Shown one piece after another: positions 1 through 6,565 of a stretch of 7,570 bases of DNA (position 1 is its first letter; the number at the start of each line of letters is the position of its first letter). The notes under the pieces were generated by a model. It saw only the letters and a program-made list of their open reading frames with translations. It was not told the DNA's origin and searched no databases. A program made the translations under genes and the position numbers. Source of the DNA: Nitrospinota bacterium (GTDB lineage Bacteria > UBA8248 > JACPRG01); the NCBI GenBank assembly GCA_030740135.1, contig JASLXW010000194.1, positions 1 through 7,570 on the forward strand, written 5' to 3'.

Positions 1-931
1 CGGCCTGGAGGATCCGGACCGTGCCGGGGCTGTGGCCGAAAACCTTGTAAATCCCAAAGTAGAACAGGCTCGGCCCGGCGTTGTAGTTGTAAAGCCAGAG
101 CCGTGGATCCAGGATGTTCGCCTGGCCTCCGGCGAGAAGCCAGGCCGTGAGGTCATACACCCCGCTGTCCGGGCCTGCCAGGAAGCGGGGGTCGAGGTCC
201 GCGGCGTTCAGACCGAGGGCGAACGTCAAGCGGAGCCCGAAGGCGAACAAGCCGATCAGGACGGCGAAAGCCCGGTTATCCTCCCGAAACAGGACCATCC
301 AATTTCCGAGTGACCGCCGGAAGCGGATCATTTTCCCGGCCCATGGACCCGCCCGAGAAAATCGCCGGCCCAGGAATATGGCGACGAGGACCCCCGACAC
401 GATGATCAATAACCCGAAATTTCCCCGAATCGCTTTCTCAAGGATGGACCCCGCCAGGAAAAGGGGAATCGGGAGAAAGAATCCGACCCTCCCTTCGAGT
501 GTGGTCGGACCATCGTTGATGGGACGCCCTGCCAGGAAACCCGCTACGATCCGAATGGACCACATTGTCAGGACGATGTAAAAAGTGAAGATTCCCAAGA
601 CACCCGGAACTTCTCGAAGGTCCCCCGGCATCCACCGGGGAGGGAGGCTTTCGCCCGGGGCCAGGAGGACAGCCAGTCCGGAAAGGGACAGGACCAAAAG
701 AACCGTCCCCGGGATTGTCTCCCGCACGCTCAGGGAGTGCGTCCATTTCCAGGCAAAGGTGTAGAGAACAAAAAAAACGAGGAATATCAGGGAAAAAAAC
801 AACCCGGGCCAGGACTCGACAAAGAGAGCGGATGCGATTATTCGGACGAACGCCGCCGCCGCGAGGGCCATCAAAGACCCAAGCCGGCTTCGGTGTTGTC
901 CGGAGTCGCTTGATTGGAACGAGGAGCCCAT
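1..931 (-). CDS. GT-C (GT39/ArnT-like) membrane glycosyltransferase, N-terminal part, cut by window edge
   Basis: The reverse strand is open from a TAG just upstream (near 1081) to the window edge, giving about 310 residues of a protein whose C-terminus lies outside. Residues from about 216 look like the start of a GT39/PMT-type transferase: a membrane helix, then the first extracytoplasmic loop with DSGVYDLTAW (Asp255, the position of the family's catalytic Asp), then LWLYNYNAGPSLFYFGIYKVF. Such enzymes move sugars from polyprenyl-phosphate carriers to an acceptor on the outer face of the inner membrane. Unusually, about 210 residues with some six hydrophobic segments precede this domain. 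The start is uncertain: ATG 931 follows GGGGCGA; ATG 994 and ATG 871 are alternatives. It is divergent from the rightward genes. The family call is fairly secure; donor and acceptor are unknown. Confidence 0.72.
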   Translation of the reverse strand, partial: MGSSFQSSDSGQHRSRLGSLMALAAAAFVRIIASALFVESWPGLFFSLIFLVFFVLYTFAWKWTHSLSVRETIPGTVLLVLSLSGLAVLLAPGESLPPRWMPGDLREVPGVLGIFTFYIVLTMWSIRIVAGFLAGRPINDGPTTLEGRVGFFLPIPLFLAGSILEKAIRGNFGLLIIVSGVLVAIFLGRRFSRAGPWAGKMIRFRRSLGNWMVLFREDNRAFAVLIGLFAFGLRLTFALGLNAADLDPRFLAGPDSGVYDLTAWLLAGGQANILDPRLWLYNYNAGPSLFYFGIYKVFGHSPGTVRILQA

Positions 932-1081
932 GCTTCGCCCCGTTGCGGATGAAAAACAGCGGATTTCTTTTCCGGCCGCGCCCAGCTTTACCATTCGCTG
1001 AACGGGAAATTCGCCCCTGCCGCTCCCGGTTGAGAAGGCAAGCGCCCGACTGGGCCCGCCTCCCACGCGAGAGCGGCACTA

Positions 1082-1090
1082 TGCTATCAT
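1082..1090 (+). promoter_or_regulatory. Candidate extended -10 promoter for the pseudo-transglutaminase/GT-C genes
   Basis: TGCTATCAT has a TGn extension and a -10 hexamer matching TATAAT at five of six positions. No good -35 lies 16-18 bases upstream, as is common for extended -10 promoters. It would give a leader of about 80 bases before ATG 1177 and lies in the gap between divergent genes. Prediction only. Confidence 0.35.
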
Positions 1091-1176
1091 GCGTAAGACG
1101 TGACCCGGTAGCGGGCGCCTGTCCGGACCGTGGAAGAGGGTTGGATTCCATCGCAATGTCCGGAGGATTCGCGGGA

Positions 1177-1971
1177 ATGGGCCACGTTGGCCGGCTCCAT
1201 CTGAAGAATCTCGTGTTGAGCGTTGTGTGGCGCTTTCTCCTTTCCCTCTCAGTGGTGTTGGCGCTGATCGCGGCGGGAATCTGGGTGGCGGGGTGGATTC
1301 CGGCGACCACCCGGGTTGGCATCAACTACATTGTTATCCAGAAAGACATTTCCCTCCGTGAGAAGGCCGTCCATTTTCTCTCTCGCCACTTGGCGATGCG
1401 GCGCTTGGCGAGGGACATCACCGGCAACAAGCGCACGGCCGTGGAGAAGGCCTTGACCATCCAATCCTGGGTGGTCGACAACATCATGACGCCGAAGCGG
1501 GCCGGCGAACTTCCCATCATCGACGACCACCCCTACTCCATTGTGATCCGGGGTTACGGGACAAGGGAGCAGCGCTCGGACCTATTGACCATCTTGTGCG
1601 GATATGCCGGGATTCCAGCGGAGTTGTATCGGTTGACCCATCCCCGGACGGGCCGGTCCATTTATCTTGCCCTGCTCCGCCTGAAGGATAAATCCTATCT
1701 CTTCGACCCGGGCTACGATAACGTGTTTTACGCGAAGGCCGGGCGTCTTGCGTCCCTGGACGAATTGCTCGAGGACCTGGCTCCTGTGAAAAAGGCCAAG
1801 AATCAACCGGTGATTCACGGTGTCCCCTACGTCGATTATTTCTCAGGGATTCGTCGGGTCTCACGGTTCCGGAGGTTTACCCGGGCGGACCTCCAGATGC
1901 CCTTACCGCGGATTTTCTACGAAACGCTCCGGATGGCGGGGTTCAAGAGGGTCTCCCTGCGCTACGATTGA
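1177..1971 (+). CDS. Membrane-anchored transglutaminase-fold protein lacking catalytic Cys and His
   Basis: This is a 264-residue protein with one N-terminal signal-anchor helix (about residues 12-37, Leu/Val/Ala-rich), so the rest is probably extracytoplasmic. Residues about 80-180 match the transglutaminase-like core in layout: REQRSDLLTILCGYAGIPA followed by SIYLALLRLKDKSYLFDPG. In active members the helix starts with the nucleophilic Cys, here Arg130, and the second motif starts with His, here Ser161. Only Asp177 of the triad stays, at the normal 16-residue spacing. Cys141 sits later in the helix and does not align with the nucleophile. The start was chosen because GGAGGA (1162-1167) lies 9 bases before ATG 1177; ATG 1156 and ATG 1081 are in-frame alternatives, and the open frame further upstream overlaps the divergent gene. 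The next gene starts after 21 bases, so the two are probably co-transcribed. Fold call moderate; role unknown, perhaps structural or ligand-binding. Confidence 0.72.
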   Translation: MGHVGRLHLKNLVLSVVWRFLLSLSVVLALIAAGIWVAGWIPATTRVGINYIVIQKDISLREKAVHFLSRHLAMRRLARDITGNKRTAVEKALTIQSWVVDNIMTPKRAGELPIIDDHPYSIVIRGYGTREQRSDLLTILCGYAGIPAELYRLTHPRTGRSIYLALLRLKDKSYLFDPGYDNVFYAKAGRLASLDELLEDLAPVKKAKNQPVIHGVPYVDYFSGIRRVSRFRRFTRADLQMPLPRIFYETLRMAGFKRVSLRYD

Positions 1972-1992
1972 AGCGGACTTCGAAGGGTTAAG

Positions 1993-4143
1993 TTGAAGAA
2001 GGCATCCGAGAGGACGAGCGATACAGGAGTCCATTCGGCCCCGCTCCCGGGTTGGAGGGCTCCTTTGGTCCTGTACCTTCTCGCGTTCGGGGTCGCGGCT
2101 GTTTGTATTTTCTTCAAACCCCTTCCCATTAAACCCTCGTACGAGTCCTATGACCTCCTGGCGTGGAACATTGTGCGGGGCCATGGGTATTCGTGGGCGT
2201 TCGGGCCTTTTCTGAGACCGGAGTTGTTCCGGACCCCGGGGTATCCGCTCTTTCTGGTTCCTTTTTACTGGATGTTCGGTAGGGCGTACGAGGGGGTTTA
2301 TTGGGCGCAGGCGGTGCTCCACGCGGCCGTTCCGGTTCTTGTCTTCTCCATGGCTTGTCGCGTGTTCTCGAGACCCGCCGCGCTTTGGGCGGGCTTGTGC
2401 GTTGCGCTTTATCCCCTGACCGCAGCGTATGTTCCCACCATCCTGGCGGAGTCCGTGTCGGTTTTTGTGACGGTGCTGACGGTCTGGTTCTTTCTTCGGA
2501 CGATGGACCGGCCGACGGCTTCGCGCGCCGCGCGGTTGGGCGCGTTGTTCGCTTTCGGGGCGCTTCTTCGGCCCGCCATGGCGCTTTTCCCCCTCTTCCT
2601 GTTCCTGGGCGCCTGGGCTGCGACGCGACGCGCCCGGCCTTTGCTGCTTCCGTTTTGCGTCGCCCATCTGGTGTTCGCGGCGGTGATGGCCCCTTGGGTG
2701 ATCCGGAACTATCAGGTGAGCGGAGAGTTTATCCCCCTAAGTAATGAAAGCCCGGTCCAGTTGTGGCTGGCCACATTGAACTACGGCCCGTACACGGATC
2801 GCCACTGGCAGCATCCGCTTTACCAGTATGAAAATCAGTTGGAGGTGAGGCGTTCCGGATTGTTCTTCGATCGCGACCGGGCGCCTTATCCGGTGGAGGT
2901 TCGGGTCCACCGCGTCGAATTACTTCGCCCGGTCAGACTCCATTATCAAGTGAATGGCCAAGGGCCGTTTCAGATCATCCCCATGCGTCAGGCGGGGCCG
3001 AGGAAGCTGCGAGCGGAGATCCCCCCGCAGCCCTGGGGAAGCGAAGTTCGCTATTTCATGTCCGCCCGGAATCCATGGGAGTCAGGCCCCCGAATACGCA
3101 TCCCCGCGCGCACGGACGGCGGCTTCATTTATTATCGCGTAACGCGAAGCCTTCTCGACAATCTCGGGGATGAGGTGATCGACCTGAATTATCTCTCAAG
3201 ACAGGCGGAGGCCCTCTCCGGGCGCGTCGCTTTGAAGCCGGGGGAAGAGTCGGCGCTCGACCTTGATGGGGATGGCCGACTGACCGAGGCGGACCTGCGC
3301 CGCGCAGTCGCGCTCCTGGGAGGGAATCATCCCGCGCCCGCCGTCGGCCTCCACGCGGAAGGGAAGAATGTCTTGACGATTTCTTTTCCGGACGGCGCCC
3401 GGTTGGACGTGCCTTCCGTGAAGGCGGGAGGGTCGGTTCTTTCCGACCTGATGTGGAGGAAGCTCAGTCCGCAGGCGGCCGCCCTCCTGGTGGCCGTGGG
3501 GCGGAAATCCATGGGAAGCCAAAGGATCGGTTGGCGGAAGCCCGGGGTGGAGCGGTTGTTCCAATGCCCGTTCGAATTGACGAACAGTCTGGCCGACGGC
3601 TATTTCCCCCAGCCCGTCCCGGCGGCGCTCTCCGCGCGCTCTGAGGTCCCGTGTATCTGGAAAGTGGGGATAGATCCGGTCGCCCGCGAGCTGAAGCGTT
3701 TTCGGGTCTACCAATTCTATTTTCGGGAGAATTTTCGGCGGATGCCCATGGAGTTTTTCGGGGCAAGCCTGCTGAGAATGTTCAGGATCTGGGTCATCGT
3801 CGGCCAGACCAAGGTTGCGGGGCAGACCTATAACATCCCGGGGTCCGGTTTGATTTATCCAGCCTTGACGGTGTTGACGATTGCTCTCCTGGTCATGGCC
3901 GCCGCGGGATTCGCCGTCGTCTGGAGACGCTGGCGGAACCATTGGTATCTCGCCGCCCCGGTGATTTACGTTTCGGTCATTCACGCGCCCTTCCATCCGG
4001 AGGCGCGCTACTCGCTCCCCGCCCGGCCGTTTCTTCTGGTCTACTGCGCGCTTGCGCTTTTTGCCCTATGGCGTCATTGGAGGGGCGGACCGCCCGGATC
4101 CGAGACGATCCGGAGGGATCCCCCCTCCGGCACGGCGGCCTGA
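1993..4143 (+). CDS. GT-C (GT39-like) glycosyltransferase with Ig-like and EF-hand-containing extracytoplasmic insert
   Basis: This 716-residue multi-pass protein starts at TTG 1993 with GAAGGG five bases upstream; no better start is seen. Residues 24-235 carry about six to seven hydrophobic segments, with NIVRGHGYSW then RTPGYPLFLVPF, a pattern typical of PMT_2/GT39 transferases. Residues about 613-695 hold three more helices with the familiar HPEARYSLPARP motif near the C-terminus. Between them lie some 350 non-membrane residues, far more than most relatives have. This part contains an Ig/FN3-like beta-sandwich pattern (about 295-370: VRLHYQVNGQGPFQIIPM, then AEIPPQPWGSEVRYFMSA) and the calcium-loop motif DLDGDGRLTEAD (423-434), as in EF-hands and dockerins. 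The usual first-loop Asp appears to be Ser49. It probably transfers a lipid-linked sugar across the outer face of the inner membrane; substrate unknown. It follows the pseudo-transglutaminase in the same operon. Confidence 0.78.
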   Translation: MKKASERTSDTGVHSAPLPGWRAPLVLYLLAFGVAAVCIFFKPLPIKPSYESYDLLAWNIVRGHGYSWAFGPFLRPELFRTPGYPLFLVPFYWMFGRAYEGVYWAQAVLHAAVPVLVFSMACRVFSRPAALWAGLCVALYPLTAAYVPTILAESVSVFVTVLTVWFFLRTMDRPTASRAARLGALFAFGALLRPAMALFPLFLFLGAWAATRRARPLLLPFCVAHLVFAAVMAPWVIRNYQVSGEFIPLSNESPVQLWLATLNYGPYTDRHWQHPLYQYENQLEVRRSGLFFDRDRAPYPVEVRVHRVELLRPVRLHYQVNGQGPFQIIPMRQAGPRKLRAEIPPQPWGSEVRYFMSARNPWESGPRIRIPARTDGGFIYYRVTRSLLDNLGDEVIDLNYLSRQAEALSGRVALKPGEESALDLDGDGRLTEADLRRAVALLGGNHPAPAVGLHAEGKNVLTISFPDGARLDVPSVKAGGSVLSDLMWRKLSPQAAALLVAVGRKSMGSQRIGWRKPGVERLFQCPFELTNSLADGYFPQPVPAALSARSEVPCIWKVGIDPVARELKRFRVYQFYFRENFRRMPMEFFGASLLRMFRIWVIVGQTKVAGQTYNIPGSGLIYPALTVLTIALLVMAAAGFAVVWRRWRNHWYLAAPVIYVSVIHAPFHPEARYSLPARPFLLVYCALALFALWRHWRGGPPGSETIRRDPPSGTAA

Positions 4144-4284
4144 TACGCTTTTTGCTTCGGGATAAAACCGTTGCAGGCCTCCTGGACTTGACAGACGGGA
4201 TGCAACCGAAAGATGTCCCCTGTGCGTGAAGGCGCCCGACCCGGTTCGGGTCCGGCGAACTGGTTCTGACGGATTGGAAACGTT

Positions 4285-5448
4285 GTGGGTGTCACCGGCC
4301 TCGGTTTGACGAAAAAAATCCTGTTTGCTCTGATTCCCGGTCTCTTGCTTCTAATCGGTCTTGAGGTCGTCCAGCGAATTCGCTACTTTGGTTTTACGGA
4401 CAAGGTTTTCTATTTGAACATCGCCGATGCCTTTTCCTCTCCTCAACGGGCGAAGCCCGGGCCGAACATCTACGAGTTCCGGAAGGCCTCCTACATCGAT
4501 GGTTTCGGGGGTGGATATTACAAAGGGGTCCCGGGAAGGTATCTTCACCGCTTTCGGGATCATGAGGGAAAGGAAAAAACGGTCCGATATACGATCAACT
4601 CCCGCGGTTTCCGGTCCGGGGAGTTCTCGCCGGTCAAGGGTAAGAATGTCAAGCGGTTGATCGTCATCGGGGGGTCATCGACGATGGGGGTCGAATCCCC
4701 CGATGATCACACGTTCCCGGCGAGATTGGAACGGAGGCTCCGCCGGCGCTTCCCCGGACGGAAATACGAGGTGATCAATGCGGGTTTCGTCGGTTATTTC
4801 TCCAATCATCTGTTGAGCATCGTTCGGGGGGAGCTGCTTTCCTATGACCCGGACGTGATTCTGATGTACGCTTCCTATAACGACACGGCGCATGAGAGAC
4901 ACATTACCCAGAGGCCGGTCCGCTCGGGGTGGTCGGGTGTGCTGTATGCGGTTCACTTTCAACTCTACCGGCGAAGTCTTCTTTATATCACCGCGATCGA
5001 AAAGTTCTCTCTCTGGAGGACCGGAAACCCGGTTCCGTCATTGGGGTTTGACGATCGCTATCGGAAAAGATTTCGGGAGAACATACGCGATCTGATCCGG
5101 GTTTGTCGGTCGAACAAGGTGAAGTTGATCATCATTCTTCAACCGCTTGCCTTGAGCGAAGGCGTGGCCGAATTTCTGAGCGGCATGTCGTCGGATGAAT
5201 TGGCGGGTCTGATCCGAAGCGGAAGGTTCGGGACTCAGGCCCAGGCCCTTCAATCCGTCCGGCAGAAAGTCCTGCTGGCGCAGTTGGTCGAATTCGCAAA
5301 AACCCATGGGCTTGCCGTCGTGAATCCACTGCCGTTGTTCGAGGAGAACAAGGCGAGAGGAAGGGTTTTGTTCGAGGATATCGTTCACTTGACCCCGGAG
5401 GGGAACGCGTTGTTGGCGGACTTCATCGCCGGAACCGGCCTGTTCTGA
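4285..5448 (+). CDS. Membrane-anchored SGNH/GDSL-family hydrolase
   Basis: This 387-residue protein has an N-terminal anchor helix (about residues 10-28, after KK) and a soluble domain presumably outside the cytoplasm. All SGNH blocks are visible: block I IVIGGSSTMG with nucleophile Ser131; block II INAGFVGY (Gly167/Gly170); block III ASYNDTAHE with Asn199; block V FEDIVHLTPEGN with Asp365 and His368. Such enzymes usually add or remove acyl groups, often acetyl, on sugars, which fits its position after two glycosyltransferases. Residues 90-125 include YTINSRGFR, seen before block I in many polysaccharide-locus SGNH proteins. GTG 4285 is a weak start (only GGAAA upstream); TTG 4306 is possible and would keep the anchor. 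It lies 141 bases after the GT-C gene and may share its transcript. Family certain; acyl substrate and direction unknown. Confidence 0.85.
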   Translation: MGVTGLGLTKKILFALIPGLLLLIGLEVVQRIRYFGFTDKVFYLNIADAFSSPQRAKPGPNIYEFRKASYIDGFGGGYYKGVPGRYLHRFRDHEGKEKTVRYTINSRGFRSGEFSPVKGKNVKRLIVIGGSSTMGVESPDDHTFPARLERRLRRRFPGRKYEVINAGFVGYFSNHLLSIVRGELLSYDPDVILMYASYNDTAHERHITQRPVRSGWSGVLYAVHFQLYRRSLLYITAIEKFSLWRTGNPVPSLGFDDRYRKRFRENIRDLIRVCRSNKVKLIIILQPLALSEGVAEFLSGMSSDELAGLIRSGRFGTQAQALQSVRQKVLLAQLVEFAKTHGLAVVNPLPLFEENKARGRVLFEDIVHLTPEGNALLADFIAGTGLF

Positions 5449-5472
5449 GGGATGATTTCCTCCATTGTTTTT
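5447..5472 (+). terminator. Weak candidate intrinsic terminator after the SGNH hydrolase
   Basis: GAGGGA, loop TGAT, then TTCCTC form a six-pair stem (one G-T pair) that begins inside the stop codon. The sequence CATTGTTTTT follows. It sits in the 22-base gap between convergent genes, where a terminator is expected. The stem is short, so this is tentative. Confidence 0.3.
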
Positions 5473-6055
5473 AACGGCGCGGTTCGATATCGTTCATGTG
5501 TATAATGGTCCCGGTCAGCACGTAGCCGGGTCCGATAAACCGGTATGTCTCGTTCGGATTGAGCGGTTTTCCTTTGTAGAGCAGGTAGGCTCCGGATCCG
5601 AGCTTTCGGTTCGAATGAATTCTGGATTGGATGCGCAACCGAACTCGGACGGGACGCGGGTCGGCCGCTTCGCGCGGAGGTTGCGTCAGCGGTCCCGGGA
5701 GGGGCGATCGGGCCTCTTGCGGCATCCCCTCAATGGCGGTGATCTCGACGACCGTATGCCGGTCCGTTGCGTCCCTGTGGCCCACGCGGATTTTCTCAGC
5801 CGTTTCCGTATCGAGGTCCGGGAGGAGCAGGATCACGTCATCGATCACCGCCGGGACCGGTCTGATCATTGTTCCGACCAGGGATTGGGTGGTGCGGACG
5901 GGTGTTGCGATCTCTCCTTTGACGGGAGCGGAAGCGGCCCGGATGCCGGGAAGGCGAAAAGACAGGAGAAGAAACACGATCGCCAGGATCAGGATGAGGT
6001 CGAAGAGGTGAACCGGCCCGCCTCCCAGCCTGCCCCGGTCGTCGATCCATTTCAT
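5471..6055 (-). CDS. DUF4330 family membrane protein
   Basis: This 194-residue protein opens with MKWIDDRGRLGGG, followed by a single hydrophobic helix (about residues 20-35, LFDLILILAIVFLLLSF) and a soluble remainder. The N-terminal pattern of Met, Asp, GRL and a Gly-rich turn before a membrane helix, and the overall length, match DUF4330 as I know it. That family has no established biochemical role. The C-terminal half is rich in short beta-strand-like stretches (VVEITAIEG, RVRLRIQSR, YVLTGTIIHM). ATG 6055 was chosen because GAGG (6067-6064) lies eight bases upstream and the family motif starts there; ATG 6061 and TTG 6082 are in frame. It converges on the SGNH hydrolase with a 22-base gap. 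Members sit near envelope or polysaccharide genes, so an accessory envelope role is plausible but inferred. Confidence 0.7.
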   Translation of the reverse strand: MKWIDDRGRLGGGPVHLFDLILILAIVFLLLSFRLPGIRAASAPVKGEIATPVRTTQSLVGTMIRPVPAVIDDVILLLPDLDTETAEKIRVGHRDATDRHTVVEITAIEGMPQEARSPLPGPLTQPPREAADPRPVRVRLRIQSRIHSNRKLGSGAYLLYKGKPLNPNETYRFIGPGYVLTGTIIHMNDIEPRR

Positions 6056-6126
6056 GGCCATCGCCTCATCGGCCCTTTCCAAGGGGGCGGGTGGGTGTGT
6101 GTCGGCCCGGCCGAATCCATGTCATC

Positions 6127-6155
6127 CATATACACCTTGATCGCTCCCGGGACAA
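6127..6155 (-). promoter_or_regulatory. Candidate sigma70-type promoter for the DUF4330 gene
   Basis: On the reverse strand TTGTCC (6155-6150) and TATATG (6132-6127) are separated by exactly 17 bases. Each matches consensus at four of six positions. The implied start lies about 65 bases upstream of ATG 6055. Prediction only. Confidence 0.38.
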
Positions 6156-6198
6156 GCCACAAGGTTCCCCATGGATCCCTGAACCGCGAGTGGTGGAT

Positions 6199-6228
6199 TT
6201 GAGGAGCAAATTTTGGCCATCTTATCAT
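6199..6228 (+). promoter_or_regulatory. Candidate sigma70-type promoter facing the SGNH remnant
   Basis: TTGAGG (6199-6204) and TATCAT (6223-6228) are 18 bases apart, matching consensus at four and five of six positions. It points right, away from the DUF4330 promoter candidate, and lies about 100 bases before GTG 6335. If real, it is a relic promoter of the decayed gene. The rest of 6083-6334 shows no convincing gene. Confidence 0.38.
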
Positions 6229-6334
6229 CCACCGAATATTTCACCTCCCGTGAATCGAACAATCGGAATTTGGATCGAAGGATTTCCTGGTGGGTGCGTC
6301 AATGGATCTTCCCTGTGAGAGGGTAGGGGGAGCC

Positions 6335-6564
6335 GTGAAAAAGAGGCGGAAATATTTTCTCTTCTCCGTCGCGACCGTCCTGGTGATTCCGCTGATCGCG
6401 GAATTCGGCAGGAAGTCTTCGATCAGGAAAGGAACAAGAACACCTTGATGAGAAAGGTCGAGGTGATCAACGCCGGGCAAGGGGGAATGGATTTGAAGGG
6501 GATTTGCCTTCTCCTGATTCGGCAACCCCACAAATACCGGAAATTCCATTTCAATTTCTGGTAA
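6335..6564 (+). pseudogene. Remnant of a second SGNH/GDSL hydrolase (frameshifted, internally deleted)
   Basis: GTG 6335 follows a strong ribosome site (AGGGGGA, 6325-6331) and encodes MKKRRKYFLFSVATVLVIP, a positively charged start plus membrane anchor like that of the intact SGNH protein at 4285. This frame stops at TGA 6446-6448. The sequence continues in another frame, open across that point, with RKVEVINAGQGGMDLKGICL, ending at TAA 6562. VEVINAGQGG is a clear block II motif; compare YEVINAGFVG in the intact gene. In the intact protein some 130 residues separate anchor and block II, including the Ser block; here about 20 do. Blocks III and V are absent. So at least one large deletion, a frameshift and a 3' truncation have occurred. 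An alternative is two unrelated small ORFs, but the joint occurrence of anchor and block II makes decay more likely. Confidence 0.62.
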
Positions 6565-6565
6565 T

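Noticed and set aside
715..1176. Upstream part of the long forward open frame that ends at 1971
   Set aside because: Its translation is Arg/Pro/Ser-rich and lies opposite the leftward GT-C gene; the membrane anchor and a good ribosome site support a start at 1177.
438..1325. 295-codon reverse open frame
   Set aside because: Low-complexity Arg/Pro-rich translation, in a different frame from the convincing membrane protein on the same strand, and overlapping the pseudo-transglutaminase.
1903..2667. 254-codon reverse open frame
   Set aside because: Arg/Gln/Pro-rich shadow of the GT-C gene with no domain pattern.
3196..3996. 266-codon reverse open frame
   Set aside because: Shadow of the GT-C insert and C-terminal region; no hydrophobic or domain pattern of its own.
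4188..4193. Perfect TTGACA upstream of the SGNH hydrolase
   Set aside because: No acceptable -10 hexamer 16-18 bases downstream (AGATGT at 17).
4238..4252. GACCCG-GTT-CGGGTC inverted repeat in the GT-C/SGNH gap
   Set aside because: The three-base loop is tight and no T-run follows, so it is not a convincing terminator; it may be chance in GC-rich DNA.
5465..6202. 245-codon forward open frame
   Set aside because: Antisense shadow of DUF4330, whose membrane helix, start motif and ribosome site are convincing.
6197..6211. ATTTG-AGGAG-CAAAT small palindrome followed by TTT
   Set aside because: AT-rich five-pair stem, too weak for a terminator, and overlapping a promoter candidate.
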